From: Polynucleobacter sp. JS-Polo-80-F4
GTDB taxonomy: Bacteria; Pseudomonadota; Gammaproteobacteria; Burkholderiales; Burkholderiaceae
DNA length: 64,000 nucleotides
NCBI RefSeq assembly: GCF_018881965.1
Contig: NZ_JACVPI010000001.1
Coordinates: 1,618,018-1,682,017 of the forward strand
Direction of reading: 5' to 3'
Every line of letters begins with the position of its first letter. Within the stretch, counting starts at the first letter, position 1. A program made the position numbers and the translations under genes. The notes beneath the pieces were generated by a model. The model worked only from the letters and a program-made list of their open reading frames with translations. It ran no database searches and was not told where the DNA came from. Below are positions 26,358 through 35,781 of the stretch, piece by piece.

Positions 26358-28391
26358 ATGGCAAACGCTTCTCCTCAATCAGAAAAAGTCGCATTATTCC
26401 AAGACGCCTGGTATGGGGAGCCAGCCGAAGTGCATTCGGCAGGCGTTTCACAAATATTACAAGTCTTGAATCTAGATGAAGCGACATTAACTGCCGCTAG
26501 CAACATTGCACGCACCCACGGCAAAGAAGCGCTCATTAAGCTTATTGGCGAGGAGTCTGCAAAGTTACTTATTGGCTACCGTGGCTTACGTCAAGCACAA
26601 GGAAAGTTGGTGCGTGATGACGGTGGTTTAAGTGTCGCTGGGCAAGAAGAAATGTTGCGCAAAATGCTATTGGCATTTGGTGATGATCTAAGGGTAGTTC
26701 TTATCTATCTCGCTTCACGCTTACAGACCTTGCGCTGGGTTACCCAAGAAAAAATCGAGATGCCTGCTCCATGGGCGCAAGAGATTCTCAATATCGATGC
26801 CTCATTAGCCAATCGTTTGGGTATTTGGCAAATGAAGTGGGAAATGGAGGATTTAGCTTTTCGAGCGCTATCACCACAGACTTATCGCGAGATTGCCAAG
26901 ATGCTTGATGCGAAACGCATTGAGCGCCAATCTTTTATCGATCAAGTTGTTTTGCAGTTGCAGGATGAACTTAAAGCAGCCCAGATCGAGGGCGAAGTGC
27001 TTGGTAGACCAAAACATATCTACAGTATCTGGAAAAAGATGGAAGGCAAATCACTAGACTTTGCCAATCTGTACGATGTCCGCGCATTTCGGGTGCTTGT
27101 CGATGATGTTAAATCTTGCTATGCCGTATTAGGTATCGTGCATAACGTTTGGCAGCCAGTGCCAAGAGAGTTTGACGATTACATTGCGCGTCCCAAGCCT
27201 AACGGCTATCAATCACTCCATACGGTCGTCATGAATGAGGATGGCACTGCATTTGAGATTCAGGTGCGTACGCAAGAGATGCATCAGCAAGCAGAATATG
27301 GATTAGCTGCGCATTGGCGCTATAAAGAAGGTGCATATGTTGGTATGGCCACGCCACCCAACCCCGCAAAGCCAAATAAACCGAGTAACAATCATCAACA
27401 AGGTACACATAGTGCAGAAGTTGCCTATGAGAGGCAAATTGCCTGGGCCCGTCAGCTTATCTCCTGGAAAGAGGATGCCTGGGAACAACTCAAGCACCAT
27501 GAAATTGATGATCACATTTATGTTCTCACCCCCTTAGGAAAGGTGATTTCCTTGGAGAAGGGTTCTACGCCAATCGATTTTGCGTACGCCGTACATACCA
27601 ATCTAGGTCATCGCTGTAGAGGTGCTCGTGTTGATGGCGCCATGGTACCTCTTGAGACCGCATTAAAAAATGGCCAGACCATCGAGATTATTGCCGTCAA
27701 ACACGGTGGCCCATCAAGAGATTGGATTAGTCCCGATAAAAACTATGTTCGCTCGCAAAGAGCGCGTCAACGGGTGCGTGCTTGGTTTAATGCCCTGGAT
27801 GATGAGGAAACTGGTCAGTCGACCAAGCTTCTTGATAGTAAAGCCGAGCCAAATCCGGAAATTAAGCCGACTACATCTCCACCAGAAATCGTCTTGCGCA
27901 GTAGCAGTCATAAAGCAGGGCGGGGTGGTGATGTTTTAGTGGTTGGGGTGGATTCATTGCTAACGCAGTTGGCACGTTGCTGCCGACCCGTACCTCCAGA
28001 TTCCATTGCGGGATTTGTCACGCAGGGTAGAGGGGTTTCGATTCATCGTCGCACCTGCAAAACATTTAGGGGTCTTCTCGAAAGGGCGCCAGAGCGCGTA
28101 ATACAAACTGCTTGGACAGCTTCGGCTGCTGATCCTGAGATTAATACGGACCAAAAGCGGGTATTTCCGGCGGACTTGGTTGTGACTGGATTGGATCGAC
28201 CTGAGTTAATGAGAGAGCTTTTTGAGATTCTCACCAGGCAGGGCGTACATGTAATTGATCTACGAAAATCAGCCAAAAAAGGCCTTGCCCAGATCTTGTT
28301 AACGATTGAGGTGAAGGACTCTGAGATCCTTCGAATAGTGCAAAACAACTTGGAAGAAGTTAAGGGCGTCACCAACGTGCGCCGTAGGTAA
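26358..28391 (+). CDS. relA: RelA, (p)ppGpp synthetase
   Basis: A 677-residue long RelA/SpoT homologue. The N-terminal HD domain lacks the His-Asp pair needed for hydrolysis. The synthetase domain has G-R-P-K-H-I-Y-S-I-W-K-K-M near 217 and the E-F-D-D motif at 271-274, the acidic ExDD form of synthetase-only RelA. A TGS domain (H-I-Y-V-L-T-P-L-G-K-V), a conserved Cys pair region (A-R-C-C-R-P-V-P-P) and a C-terminal ACT domain follow. It makes the stringent-response alarmone on stalled ribosomes. It is the last ordinary chromosomal gene before the accessory island. Confidence 0.93.
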   Translation: MANASPQSEKVALFQDAWYGEPAEVHSAGVSQILQVLNLDEATLTAASNIARTHGKEALIKLIGEESAKLLIGYRGLRQAQGKLVRDDGGLSVAGQEEMLRKMLLAFGDDLRVVLIYLASRLQTLRWVTQEKIEMPAPWAQEILNIDASLANRLGIWQMKWEMEDLAFRALSPQTYREIAKMLDAKRIERQSFIDQVVLQLQDELKAAQIEGEVLGRPKHIYSIWKKMEGKSLDFANLYDVRAFRVLVDDVKSCYAVLGIVHNVWQPVPREFDDYIARPKPNGYQSLHTVVMNEDGTAFEIQVRTQEMHQQAEYGLAAHWRYKEGAYVGMATPPNPAKPNKPSNNHQQGTHSAEVAYERQIAWARQLISWKEDAWEQLKHHEIDDHIYVLTPLGKVISLEKGSTPIDFAYAVHTNLGHRCRGARVDGAMVPLETALKNGQTIEIIAVKHGGPSRDWISPDKNYVRSQRARQRVRAWFNALDDEETGQSTKLLDSKAEPNPEIKPTTSPPEIVLRSSSHKAGRGGDVLVVGVDSLLTQLARCCRPVPPDSIAGFVTQGRGVSIHRRTCKTFRGLLERAPERVIQTAWTASAADPEINTDQKRVFPADLVVTGLDRPELMRELFEILTRQGVHVIDLRKSAKKGLAQILLTIEVKDSEILRIVQNNLEEVKGVTNVRRR

Positions 28392-28404
28392 TTCGCCCTT
28401 TATC

Positions 28405-31400
28405 TTAAGCGCCAAGCAGGTGTGCTGGAGGCGTTATTTTTGCCTCTTGGCAGATTTTTAATTGCAGAGCTTTGATCTTGCGCGCGCTGTCATAAATGCT
28501 GCTACCCAATGTGTAGGATAAGCTGCCCCGCGGGTAAAACCATAAGCCTTCGAGATTTTCAATGGGTACAAGCCAAGTTAAACCTTCCATTTTGCTGCTG
28601 ATATTAAATTCAACAAAGCTTAATGTGCGTAGATTTTTAAATTGGTTAAATGATGCAAGATCAAAAGTAGATTTCGCATACCAGCTGCCCGATGGTCCTG
28701 TTGCTTGTAGGTTGATCGATGGAAGAAGGTTTAAAGTTTTTAAGAGTGCTTTAGGCAAGGTGGCAGGCTGCTTGCCATCATCCTTCTCGGGGATGACTTC
28801 TAGGACATTAATATCAATTGTTAAATTGGGTATATGGATTAGGGCGCTAGCATTAGTGATCGATAGCGGCACCCCAACAAATTCTATGGAGTCACAGTGT
28901 TGCAGCCCCTCTAGGGATTTCAGTTGACTGCAGGAGTTGGCAATCACCTTCTTTACATTCTTAGGTAGATCACCTAATTCCACGAGTGACTTGCATTTTA
29001 GGATGGAAATAAGCTCTAGCTCATTACAATCCTTGATTCCATCAAGCTTAGTTAATGAATTGCTACCATCGCAAATTAAACTTTTCAGAGTCTTAGGTAG
29101 GTATCCAAGTGATTTGAGGAGTCCGCAATTTTTTAGGCTGATGGATGTCAAAGGGGGCGACCATGAATGCGGCATATCTTGTACGCTAGAGTCGCTTAAA
29201 TCTAGCGTCTCTAATTTTTCCAAAGTGCCAAGGGGTTTTGCATCATGAAGCTCAGAGCAGCCATTCAAATAGATCGCAGTTAGATTGGGCATTGCTCCAA
29301 TATCTTGCAAATTACTCAGTCCACTATTGGACGCAGTTAAGCTGGAAACATTGTTTAGGGTTCGAAGTCCCTGAAAATCTTTTAGGTTATTTGTGTATTC
29401 CAGTGATAGGCAGTTAATGGCGTCACCAATCGGTGGAAAGAAAGACAGCGACTTCAGTGATGAGCAGCCATCCAATGAGAAAATAATGCTATTTTGATAA
29501 TCGCTTTTGCATTCAAGCGGAATATTTTCTAAACCTTCAAGGGAAACAAGGCCTTTGCAATTCTCCAGATCGATAGTTTTTAATAATTTGCACGCAGCAA
29601 GGGCTTTGATGGATGTTATGGCCTCACATCCATTTAAGTCCAAGGATTTCAGCGAGACGGCGCTCGATAGAACATCTATATTCGATAAATTTGTACAGCG
29701 TGTCAGATTGAGTTCAGTCAGATTGGGTGCACAAGCGCTGAGCCCATCTAGATTTTCAAGGGAATTATTTCCTTGTAAATCTAAGGATGTAATTTTGGGC
29801 GAATTATTCAGAGCAGATAGATCCTGTATGTAGATCGAGCTTAGGTCTACCTTATATAGGTTTGGAGCGTCCAGGCCATTGAGCGAGCTTAGCCCTCCAA
29901 CCGCATTCCATCGACGCCCAGTAATATTCAGCGTGGTGAGGCTAGGCATCGGCCCAAAATTAGAGAGGTCAGGTGTTTTTTCATCTAACGGCGTAATTGA
30001 AAGTGACTCTAAGTTTTTTAGGCCCTCTAGATGGGGTGATTGCTCAGCAAGAGTCAAGTTCAATACTTTAATTTTCTCGCGCAATTTAGCAAAGGCGCTA
30101 TTGGGATCGGCTCGCTGCATGAGGCCAAAGAGTGCAAAATCAAGATAGGGTTGAGCCGGCCCAGTACCGCTAAAGCGCTTTCCACGCACAAGCTCGCCAT
30201 CTTTGACAGTTACATCTGCATATAAAATTTCTAAGCCTTCATCTACCCCACATGAAAGCTCAATTCCCATGAGTATGTCAGCGATATTTCTCGATGAGAG
30301 TAGCTTCCAGACCGACCCCACGTCTGATTTGAGGGGTTTCGCTGCCTTTGTTCGCGGCAAAAGACGGCGGTCATCAACGACTATGGCTTTAGGGTCTATG
30401 CCTGGTGGCAGGCTGTTGATGCGCTTGAGTGCTGGGCAGCTGCCTAATGAAAGCGCTTTTACTGGCGATTTCCACTCGCTTGGAAGTATTTCTAGCTTGT
30501 TGCACACCTGAATGGAAACGGAATGAAGATGTTCAAGTGCGCCTAAAGCGCTCGCATCTACCAGATTAGGGCAGACACTAATCTCCAATTTTTCAAGCAG
30601 CGTTAGGCCTGCTAATGCATTAAGGTCAGTGATTTGTGCCCCATGAATTTTTAGTTCTTTGAGGCTCTCCTTCGAGGCCTTCAGGCCATCAATATTTTTG
30701 AGCTTGAGAGCCTTATTGAATGCAAGCTCTGTTACATGGCTACTCAATGGTGGGAAGCCATCGAGAGTTGGGAGGGAAAGCAAGTTGTTTAGATGGATCG
30801 AGGGGTAGGGATCTTCGCCTGGTTCATCATTTGAATTCGCTAAGCTTTTAATGGGAAGCCCGCTAAGTGATTCAAGTTTTTCGCAACCACTAAAGTCGAT
30901 CACTTCTAGGTGTTTCAGATTTTTGAGATCATCCAATTTGCTAATTTGAGTGCCGGACACTTCAAGGCGCACTAGCTTCTTGGCGTTTTGCAATGCTTTC
31001 AGAGAGCTGACGCCCTTGCAATAATCTAAACAGAGGTTCTGAAGCGAATTATTGCTAGATGTGAGTGCATCGATATTTTTGATATCTGAATTGCCCTTCA
31101 AGTCCACTGTGATGAGATTGGTGCAATTAGCTAGGGCGTCTACATTTTTCAATCCCATGAAAGGGGCTGAGAGGTCTTCCAACTTAGGTGCCTGCAATCC
31201 CTCCAGACTTTTCAATGTCGGCATTGCTTGCCCAAATGCAATATATTTATCAAGTTTCAGTATCTTCAGTTTGGCTAATAAACCTAGTGCCTGAAGATCT
31301 TGCCCTTCAAACTTGGTTGGAAATTTAAGTACAAGCTCTTCTAGTCCACCGAATGACTCTAGCGAAGGCACTACAGCAGCAATGCACGTCAGTTTTTTAA

Positions 31401-31701
31401 TTGCCATCCGAGTTTGGTAAGCCGGAGTCCCTTTTTGGGCTAAACCCAATTGCTGTATCAGTAGGGTGTCTAGTAGAGGTTGACTCTTATCCGAGCCAGT
31501 AAAACGTTTCCCTTTGATGAGCTCCCCAGATGATGGGTCGATACTGACTTCATCAAGCAACCCCTCTAAGGGTTTTCCCAATGCAGCAGCCAGCCCTAAA
31601 CCTTGCAAGAGCCCTTTGCCATCCTTTTCAAGGCAAAGCTTATAAATGCGGGATGCTTCTTGCTTTAAGGGCTTCAGGCGGCTTGCTGTGACTGGGGGCA
31701 T
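28405..31701 (-). CDS. giant leucine-rich-repeat protein, first copy
   Basis: A 1098-residue protein without signal peptide or membrane segment. It is built of two units, each a helical module of about 90 residues followed by many LRRs of the L-x-x-L-x-L-x-x-C/N-x-x-L kind. Module 1 covers about 13-105 and module 2 about 470-560. Both show a G-x-L-x-x-x-x-R-F-[ST]-G motif, and module 2 has the F-S-G-T-G-P-A-Q-P-Y-L-D-F-A-L-F core also present in the second LRR protein of this island. It is probably a cytoplasmic recognition or scaffold protein. It diverges from the MoxR/VWA array by 153 bases and is convergent with relA by 13 bases. Confidence 0.85.
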   Translation of the reverse strand: MPPVTASRLKPLKQEASRIYKLCLEKDGKGLLQGLGLAAALGKPLEGLLDEVSIDPSSGELIKGKRFTGSDKSQPLLDTLLIQQLGLAQKGTPAYQTRMAIKKLTCIAAVVPSLESFGGLEELVLKFPTKFEGQDLQALGLLAKLKILKLDKYIAFGQAMPTLKSLEGLQAPKLEDLSAPFMGLKNVDALANCTNLITVDLKGNSDIKNIDALTSSNNSLQNLCLDYCKGVSSLKALQNAKKLVRLEVSGTQISKLDDLKNLKHLEVIDFSGCEKLESLSGLPIKSLANSNDEPGEDPYPSIHLNNLLSLPTLDGFPPLSSHVTELAFNKALKLKNIDGLKASKESLKELKIHGAQITDLNALAGLTLLEKLEISVCPNLVDASALGALEHLHSVSIQVCNKLEILPSEWKSPVKALSLGSCPALKRINSLPPGIDPKAIVVDDRRLLPRTKAAKPLKSDVGSVWKLLSSRNIADILMGIELSCGVDEGLEILYADVTVKDGELVRGKRFSGTGPAQPYLDFALFGLMQRADPNSAFAKLREKIKVLNLTLAEQSPHLEGLKNLESLSITPLDEKTPDLSNFGPMPSLTTLNITGRRWNAVGGLSSLNGLDAPNLYKVDLSSIYIQDLSALNNSPKITSLDLQGNNSLENLDGLSACAPNLTELNLTRCTNLSNIDVLSSAVSLKSLDLNGCEAITSIKALAACKLLKTIDLENCKGLVSLEGLENIPLECKSDYQNSIIFSLDGCSSLKSLSFFPPIGDAINCLSLEYTNNLKDFQGLRTLNNVSSLTASNSGLSNLQDIGAMPNLTAIYLNGCSELHDAKPLGTLEKLETLDLSDSSVQDMPHSWSPPLTSISLKNCGLLKSLGYLPKTLKSLICDGSNSLTKLDGIKDCNELELISILKCKSLVELGDLPKNVKKVIANSCSQLKSLEGLQHCDSIEFVGVPLSITNASALIHIPNLTIDINVLEVIPEKDDGKQPATLPKALLKTLNLLPSINLQATGPSGSWYAKSTFDLASFNQFKNLRTLSFVEFNISSKMEGLTWLVPIENLEGLWFYPRGSLSYTLGSSIYDSARKIKALQLKICQEAKITPPAHLLGA

Positions 31702-31854
31702 GGGACCTCATTTAACGGGGGTAAGTGGTTTATCAGAAACTTGGGCTAACTTAGGATATCGCATTGGCCTCAATAGTTCTAATTTTGAGATAGATCTCGG
31801 CTTGTTGGCGCTAGAATTGAACCCATTCTTTATTAATCCAAGTGAGTCCATGCC
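31702..31854. promoter_or_regulatory. divergent intergenic region of the LRR gene and the 12-gene array
   Basis: 153 bases lie between two divergent starts, so promoters for both transcripts should be here. I see AT-rich stretches but no convincing -35/-10 pair or dyad. The call rests on gene layout. Confidence 0.4.
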
Positions 31855-32454
31855 ATGGCCAAACCTATTATTGTTTCTATGTTGGGGAAGGATTATTCCT
31901 TTGCTCCCACGAAGGTAGATCGATCCAAAATTTATGGCAGCAAGAAGCGAGTGGCACTTGATCCGCAGGGACGCTTTTGTACGCGAGCAGCATTAAGTTC
32001 TGATGGAGCACATCTAGTCCTGACTGGCATGTCCGCACAAGGTTATTTTAGGACCAATGGTGTTATGGTGGGGCGCCAAGAAATGGTGGGCTTGGATCTC
32101 AATGGGAAAGTTGTGGAACCCATTCCATCTACCTTAGGCGTATCACAGGCTCTTGAAGGTCCTGTTAGCGGTTCTGAAATATTGGGATTAGATGTGGAGA
32201 GTTTGTACTATCTTGATCCCCTCGAGTCCGGTAGCGATTTGTTAACTAAGTTGCAAGCTGGCGAGATTTACAAATTTTCAATCAATTACACATCCGGCCT
32301 AGAGCTAGAGACTGCCTATCTGGTTTCCAATGACGAGGGGTGCTTTGCAATCGTTGGCAAGCCAGCTCTGCTGAACTGGATCGAGTCAGCCACATTATTT
32401 GAGTCGGTTGAGGTCAGTGAAGACGCTGATGATCTTGATTTTGAGTCAATGTAA
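31855..32454 (+). CDS. unknown protein, first gene of the conflict-system array
   Basis: A 199-residue soluble protein that I do not recognise. It looks beta-rich in the first half (alternating hydrophobics around K-R-V-A-L-D-P-Q-G-R-F, then a Gly-rich stretch) and ends with a very acidic tail (E-D-A-D-D-L-D-F-E-S-M). It has no signal peptide or membrane segment and two Cys. It is followed after 13 bases by another unknown gene and then by the ligase-like gene, so the three are likely translated together. The ATG is weakly supported by GTGAG upstream. Confidence 0.7.
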   Translation: MAKPIIVSMLGKDYSFAPTKVDRSKIYGSKKRVALDPQGRFCTRAALSSDGAHLVLTGMSAQGYFRTNGVMVGRQEMVGLDLNGKVVEPIPSTLGVSQALEGPVSGSEILGLDVESLYYLDPLESGSDLLTKLQAGEIYKFSINYTSGLELETAYLVSNDEGCFAIVGKPALLNWIESATLFESVEVSEDADDLDFESM

Positions 32455-32467
32455 GGAATAATAAAAA

Positions 32468-33199
32468 ATGACTAACTCTATTCACATTGCAAACTCAAAG
32501 GGCAGAGATGCTACGGTTGGACTTTTGCATATTCAAGCTCCAGAAGGCCCTAAGATGGGCCTCCCTAATGAACGAATGAGCTTTCAGCGTTACTTGGCTG
32601 CGACTGAATCAACAACACACGATGCATTGACAAAGCAGTTTGGTGAAAACTACGCACAGCATCTTCTAGATGGCGACCCTGAGGTTGATATGGAGTCCGT
32701 AGGGTTGCGAATCGAGCATACCCAAACCGTATATTTGGACGGTGATCAAAAGTTACTCTATGTAGAGCCACAGTTCATTGATTTACTCTTAAATCCAGAT
32801 GGCGCTGAAAAAGAGAGGCGCGCACCTATCGACGTTGATATGAATGTGGTTGCTGAGGTGCCAGTTCGTTTTTCAGGACGCTTAGTGCCCATACAAGATG
32901 CGGTGAGGCGCTTTGTCTTTAAGCGCAAACTTCAGTTGCACCATGTAGATGGTTTGACCTTTGATTTCTTGTATGAGATGGCAAAGGATTTAGAAGGGCA
33001 AAAGGCCTTGATGGTAATCGGTGCGGGAGATAAGGGTACACAACCACTTATTTTTCAAGCAAACGGTAAACCATATCGCGGCTTCTTGGAAGGCAAAACA
33101 CAAGATAAAAGCTACCAGCTCGTGTTGCATCTGAGTGAGATGGAGTTAAAAAAGCCAGTCTCCTCAAAAAGTACCACTAGCGAGGGAGAGGCTTCATGA
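32468..33199 (+). CDS. unknown soluble protein upstream of the ligase-like gene
   Basis: A 243-residue protein that I do not recognise. It has no signal, membrane segment or cysteine pattern. A central stretch around V-R-F-S-G-R-L-V-P-I-Q-D-A-V-R-R-F-V-F and the following mixed alpha/beta sequence suggest a compact fold. The C-terminus is rich in Ser, Thr and Lys. The stop overlaps the ATG of the ligase-like gene by 4 bases (ATGA), so the two products are made together and may form a complex. The ribosome site is AAGGA, about 12 bases before the ATG. Confidence 0.7.
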   Translation: MTNSIHIANSKGRDATVGLLHIQAPEGPKMGLPNERMSFQRYLAATESTTHDALTKQFGENYAQHLLDGDPEVDMESVGLRIEHTQTVYLDGDQKLLYVEPQFIDLLLNPDGAEKERRAPIDVDMNVVAEVPVRFSGRLVPIQDAVRRFVFKRKLQLHHVDGLTFDFLYEMAKDLEGQKALMVIGAGDKGTQPLIFQANGKPYRGFLEGKTQDKSYQLVLHLSEMELKKPVSSKSTTSEGEAS

Positions 33200-34611
33200 G
33201 TAATGCCTTAATTACTGGAGGCGATCCGTTCGGAGCGGGCCTTGCTAATGCCGTTTTGCAAGACTTGGATTTAATTGATCATCTGAGTTCTTATAAGAAG
33301 CGTATTGCCGGTAACTACCGCGCACTATTACCAGAGGATATTGGAACTCTGCCAAGCGGGGAGATTTTGGTGTCCACCAAAATTGATGGAGAAATGTGGT
33401 TTTTGATTTCTCACAAAGGAAGTGTATTTTTTTCTAATCCACACGGTAGGGTAATCGCTGGAAAGTTAGCAATACTAGAGTCTGCTGCTGGTTTGCCGGA
33501 TAACACCATTATTGCCGGAGAGTTGCATGTCAAGGTTACTGAAGGGCGCTGTCGTGTTGGCGATTTATCTACTCTCATTGCACAGGGTAAAGATGCCGAT
33601 TTAGACAGGCTGTGCTTTGGCGCATTTGATGTTGTCAAGTCGCAAGAGGCTGATACCCAAGCCGCTTACCCAGAGAGATTGGCTGTACTTCAAAAACTAA
33701 TCAAACCCACTGGCAATGTATTTGTAGTTGATAGCGAGGAATTGGATCGTAAGGCAGTGTCTGAGAGATTTGACGCAGAAGTACTTTCAGGAAAAAGCGA
33801 AGGGCTCATTGCTCGATTAAATACTGGATTGGTTTATAAGCTAAAGCCAGCGATTACGATTGATGCTGTGATTATTGCCTTCACACCGAATGGTGACATG
33901 GTGAGATCAGTCCTATTGGGATTAATGACACCCGATGGCTTGATGCAAGTATTCGGGGGTTGTGGAAACTTAGGAAGCGACGAAAATCGTCGAGATCTTT
34001 TAAAGAAATTAGAAGCCCTAAAAGTAGCGTCACCTATTCGGTGGGCTAGTGAGACTGGTAGCTTATATTCATTTGTGAAGCCTCACATTGTTGCTGAGAT
34101 CAAGTTAACTGATTTGCAGTCAGAGCATTCGGATGGAGCAGTGTCCAAGGCCATGCGTTTAATCTTTGAAGAAAATCAATGGAAAAACACAGGGATGGCA
34201 AGTTGTCCTCGACCTATTCATCCTGCATTAGTAAATTTGCGGGATGACAAGTCGGCCAACGTCACTGACATTCGAATGAGCCAGGTGGCGGAATATACAG
34301 CCGCTGAGGAGCTTAAGGTAGTCGGAGTCCAGATGCCCCCAAGCTCGATTATTCGTCGTGAAGTTTGGAGCAAAGAAACCAAGGGTGTTGTTGGGGTGAG
34401 AAAACTGCTTGTATGGAAAACGAATAAGCAAGATCTTGGCGCTGGATTTTCGGCCTATGTCGTTCACTGGACGGACTATAGTCCAGGAAGAGCGAGTCCA
34501 TTAGATAGGGAAGTAAAGCTGGCGCCGGATGAAAAAACGGCCCTGGCTTTAGCGGACTCAATGGTGGAAGACAATATTAAAAAAGGCTGGGAAAAGTATT
34601 CTGGTGCTTAG
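33196..34611 (+). CDS. ATP-dependent DNA/RNA ligase-like nucleotidyltransferase
   Basis: A 471-residue protein carrying the ordered motifs of covalent nucleotidyltransferases: motif I T-K-I-D-G-E with Lys62 as the expected AMP acceptor, motif III A-G-E-L-H with Glu109, motif IV E-G-L-I-A-R at 202-207, and motif V Y-K-L-K-P at 214-218. The next stretch (I-T-I-D-A-V-I-I-A-F then a Gly-rich turn) fits the OB-fold domain of ATP-dependent ligases. About 130 further residues at the C-terminus are unlike known ligases to me. It probably joins or adenylates a nucleic acid; capping-type transfer is an alternative. A nick-sealing ligase inside a MoxR/VWA array is unusual. Confidence 0.8.
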   Translation: MSNALITGGDPFGAGLANAVLQDLDLIDHLSSYKKRIAGNYRALLPEDIGTLPSGEILVSTKIDGEMWFLISHKGSVFFSNPHGRVIAGKLAILESAAGLPDNTIIAGELHVKVTEGRCRVGDLSTLIAQGKDADLDRLCFGAFDVVKSQEADTQAAYPERLAVLQKLIKPTGNVFVVDSEELDRKAVSERFDAEVLSGKSEGLIARLNTGLVYKLKPAITIDAVIIAFTPNGDMVRSVLLGLMTPDGLMQVFGGCGNLGSDENRRDLLKKLEALKVASPIRWASETGSLYSFVKPHIVAEIKLTDLQSEHSDGAVSKAMRLIFEENQWKNTGMASCPRPIHPALVNLRDDKSANVTDIRMSQVAEYTAAEELKVVGVQMPPSSIIRREVWSKETKGVVGVRKLLVWKTNKQDLGAGFSAYVVHWTDYSPGRASPLDREVKLAPDEKTALALADSMVEDNIKKGWEKYSGA

Positions 34612-34674
34612 GCTATTGCGAGCCCGATAATCCCCAATTAAGAATTCTGAAGTAATTATTCGAAAAGGTAATTT

Positions 34675-35778
34675 ATGAGTGTCTACGGAGAAACATTAAA
34701 CGCCCAGGATCTGGATGAGTTTTTGGTATATTTGCTCGACTCCAATCTTAAGAATGAGACGGAAACTGGCAATAGACCAACCCCTATTTGTATCTGGGGA
34801 AAACATGGTCTTGGTAAAACTGCTTCGGTAGTAGATTTTGCGAAGAAGCGTGGTTGGAAATTGGCCTACTGCGCTCCTGCTCAGTTTGAAGAGATGGGGG
34901 ACTTTCATGGCCTGCCGATTAAATCTCAGAACACTAACGAGACAATCTATCTTCCGCCTGATTGGGTTCCCAAGGAGGAAGGTCCAGGAATCCTCCTGCT
35001 CGATGATATTAATCGTGCGGATGATCGAATTCTGCGTGGCCTCATGCAACTACTGCAAAACTTTGAAATGTTTTCATGGAAGTTACCAACAAAATGGCAG
35101 ATAGTTTGTACTGCGAATCCAGAGGATGACGAATACTCCGTGACTTCGATGGACGAAGCGATGTTGACCCGGATGCTGCATACCAATATGGTCTTTGATG
35201 TAAAGGCATGGGCAGCATGGGCAGTGGCTAATAAAGTCGACTCCCGCGGTATTAATTTCGTTTTAACTTACCCTGAATCAGTCACAGGTAAGCGAACAAC
35301 ACCGCGCTCATTGGTTCAGGTGTTTTCGCAGCTTTCAGGAATAAGCGATTTAAAGCAAGAGATTAAGAAGGTGGGCACGATTGTTCGTAGTGGTCTTGAT
35401 GAATCCACCGTCAGCTCATTCTTGGCTTTTGTTAATTCGGACTTAGAGTTTTTAGTCAGCGCCGAAGAAATACTAGAAGCTAGCTCATTTGATGAGGTGA
35501 GGCCGAAGGTGGTGGCTGCCTCTAAGGGTAAAGGGTCTACAGTGCGTCTAGATAGACTGTCTGTCATCTGCACGCGCCTGGTTTTAGCCATTGCTAGCGC
35601 GCAATACGCAAAACCTTCGGCTAAAAATAAAGCCAATATTGTGTCGTTCTTGATGATGCCGGAATTGCCGGCTGATCTCAGGTTCAGCGTGCACAGGGAT
35701 ATCGTGGCATTGCCGGACCAAAGGCCAACCCTAGTTCAAGACGCCGCTCTTGCAAAGTTAGTATTACAAACTGTCTAA
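34675..35778 (+). CDS. MoxR-type AAA+ ATPase
   Basis: A 367-residue AAA+ ATPase. Walker A is G-K-H-G-L-G-K-T at 42-49, Walker B is L-L-L-D-D-I-N-R-A-D near 106-115, and a sensor-1 stretch I-V-C-T-A-N-P-E-D follows near 143-151. The MoxR family remodels or activates partner proteins and is almost always paired with a VWA-domain protein, here encoded 3 bases downstream. The C-terminal lid region spans about 205-367. AAAGG before the ATG gives a fair ribosome site. It is the expected energy-using switch of the array. Confidence 0.9.
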   Translation: MSVYGETLNAQDLDEFLVYLLDSNLKNETETGNRPTPICIWGKHGLGKTASVVDFAKKRGWKLAYCAPAQFEEMGDFHGLPIKSQNTNETIYLPPDWVPKEEGPGILLLDDINRADDRILRGLMQLLQNFEMFSWKLPTKWQIVCTANPEDDEYSVTSMDEAMLTRMLHTNMVFDVKAWAAWAVANKVDSRGINFVLTYPESVTGKRTTPRSLVQVFSQLSGISDLKQEIKKVGTIVRSGLDESTVSSFLAFVNSDLEFLVSAEEILEASSFDEVRPKVVAASKGKGSTVRLDRLSVICTRLVLAIASAQYAKPSAKNKANIVSFLMMPELPADLRFSVHRDIVALPDQRPTLVQDAALAKLVLQTV

Positions 35779-35781
35779 GTC

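Noticed and set aside
26358..27000. possible (p)ppGpp hydrolase activity of the Rel protein
   Set aside because: The N-terminal domain lacks the HD metal-binding pair and the synthetase motif is the ExDD form, so it was called RelA and not bifunctional SpoT.
31646..31918. 90-codon plus-strand frame in the divergent region
   Set aside because: It overlaps the start of the LRR gene on the other strand and the start of the 199-residue gene in another frame, has no ribosome site, and reads like non-coding sequence.
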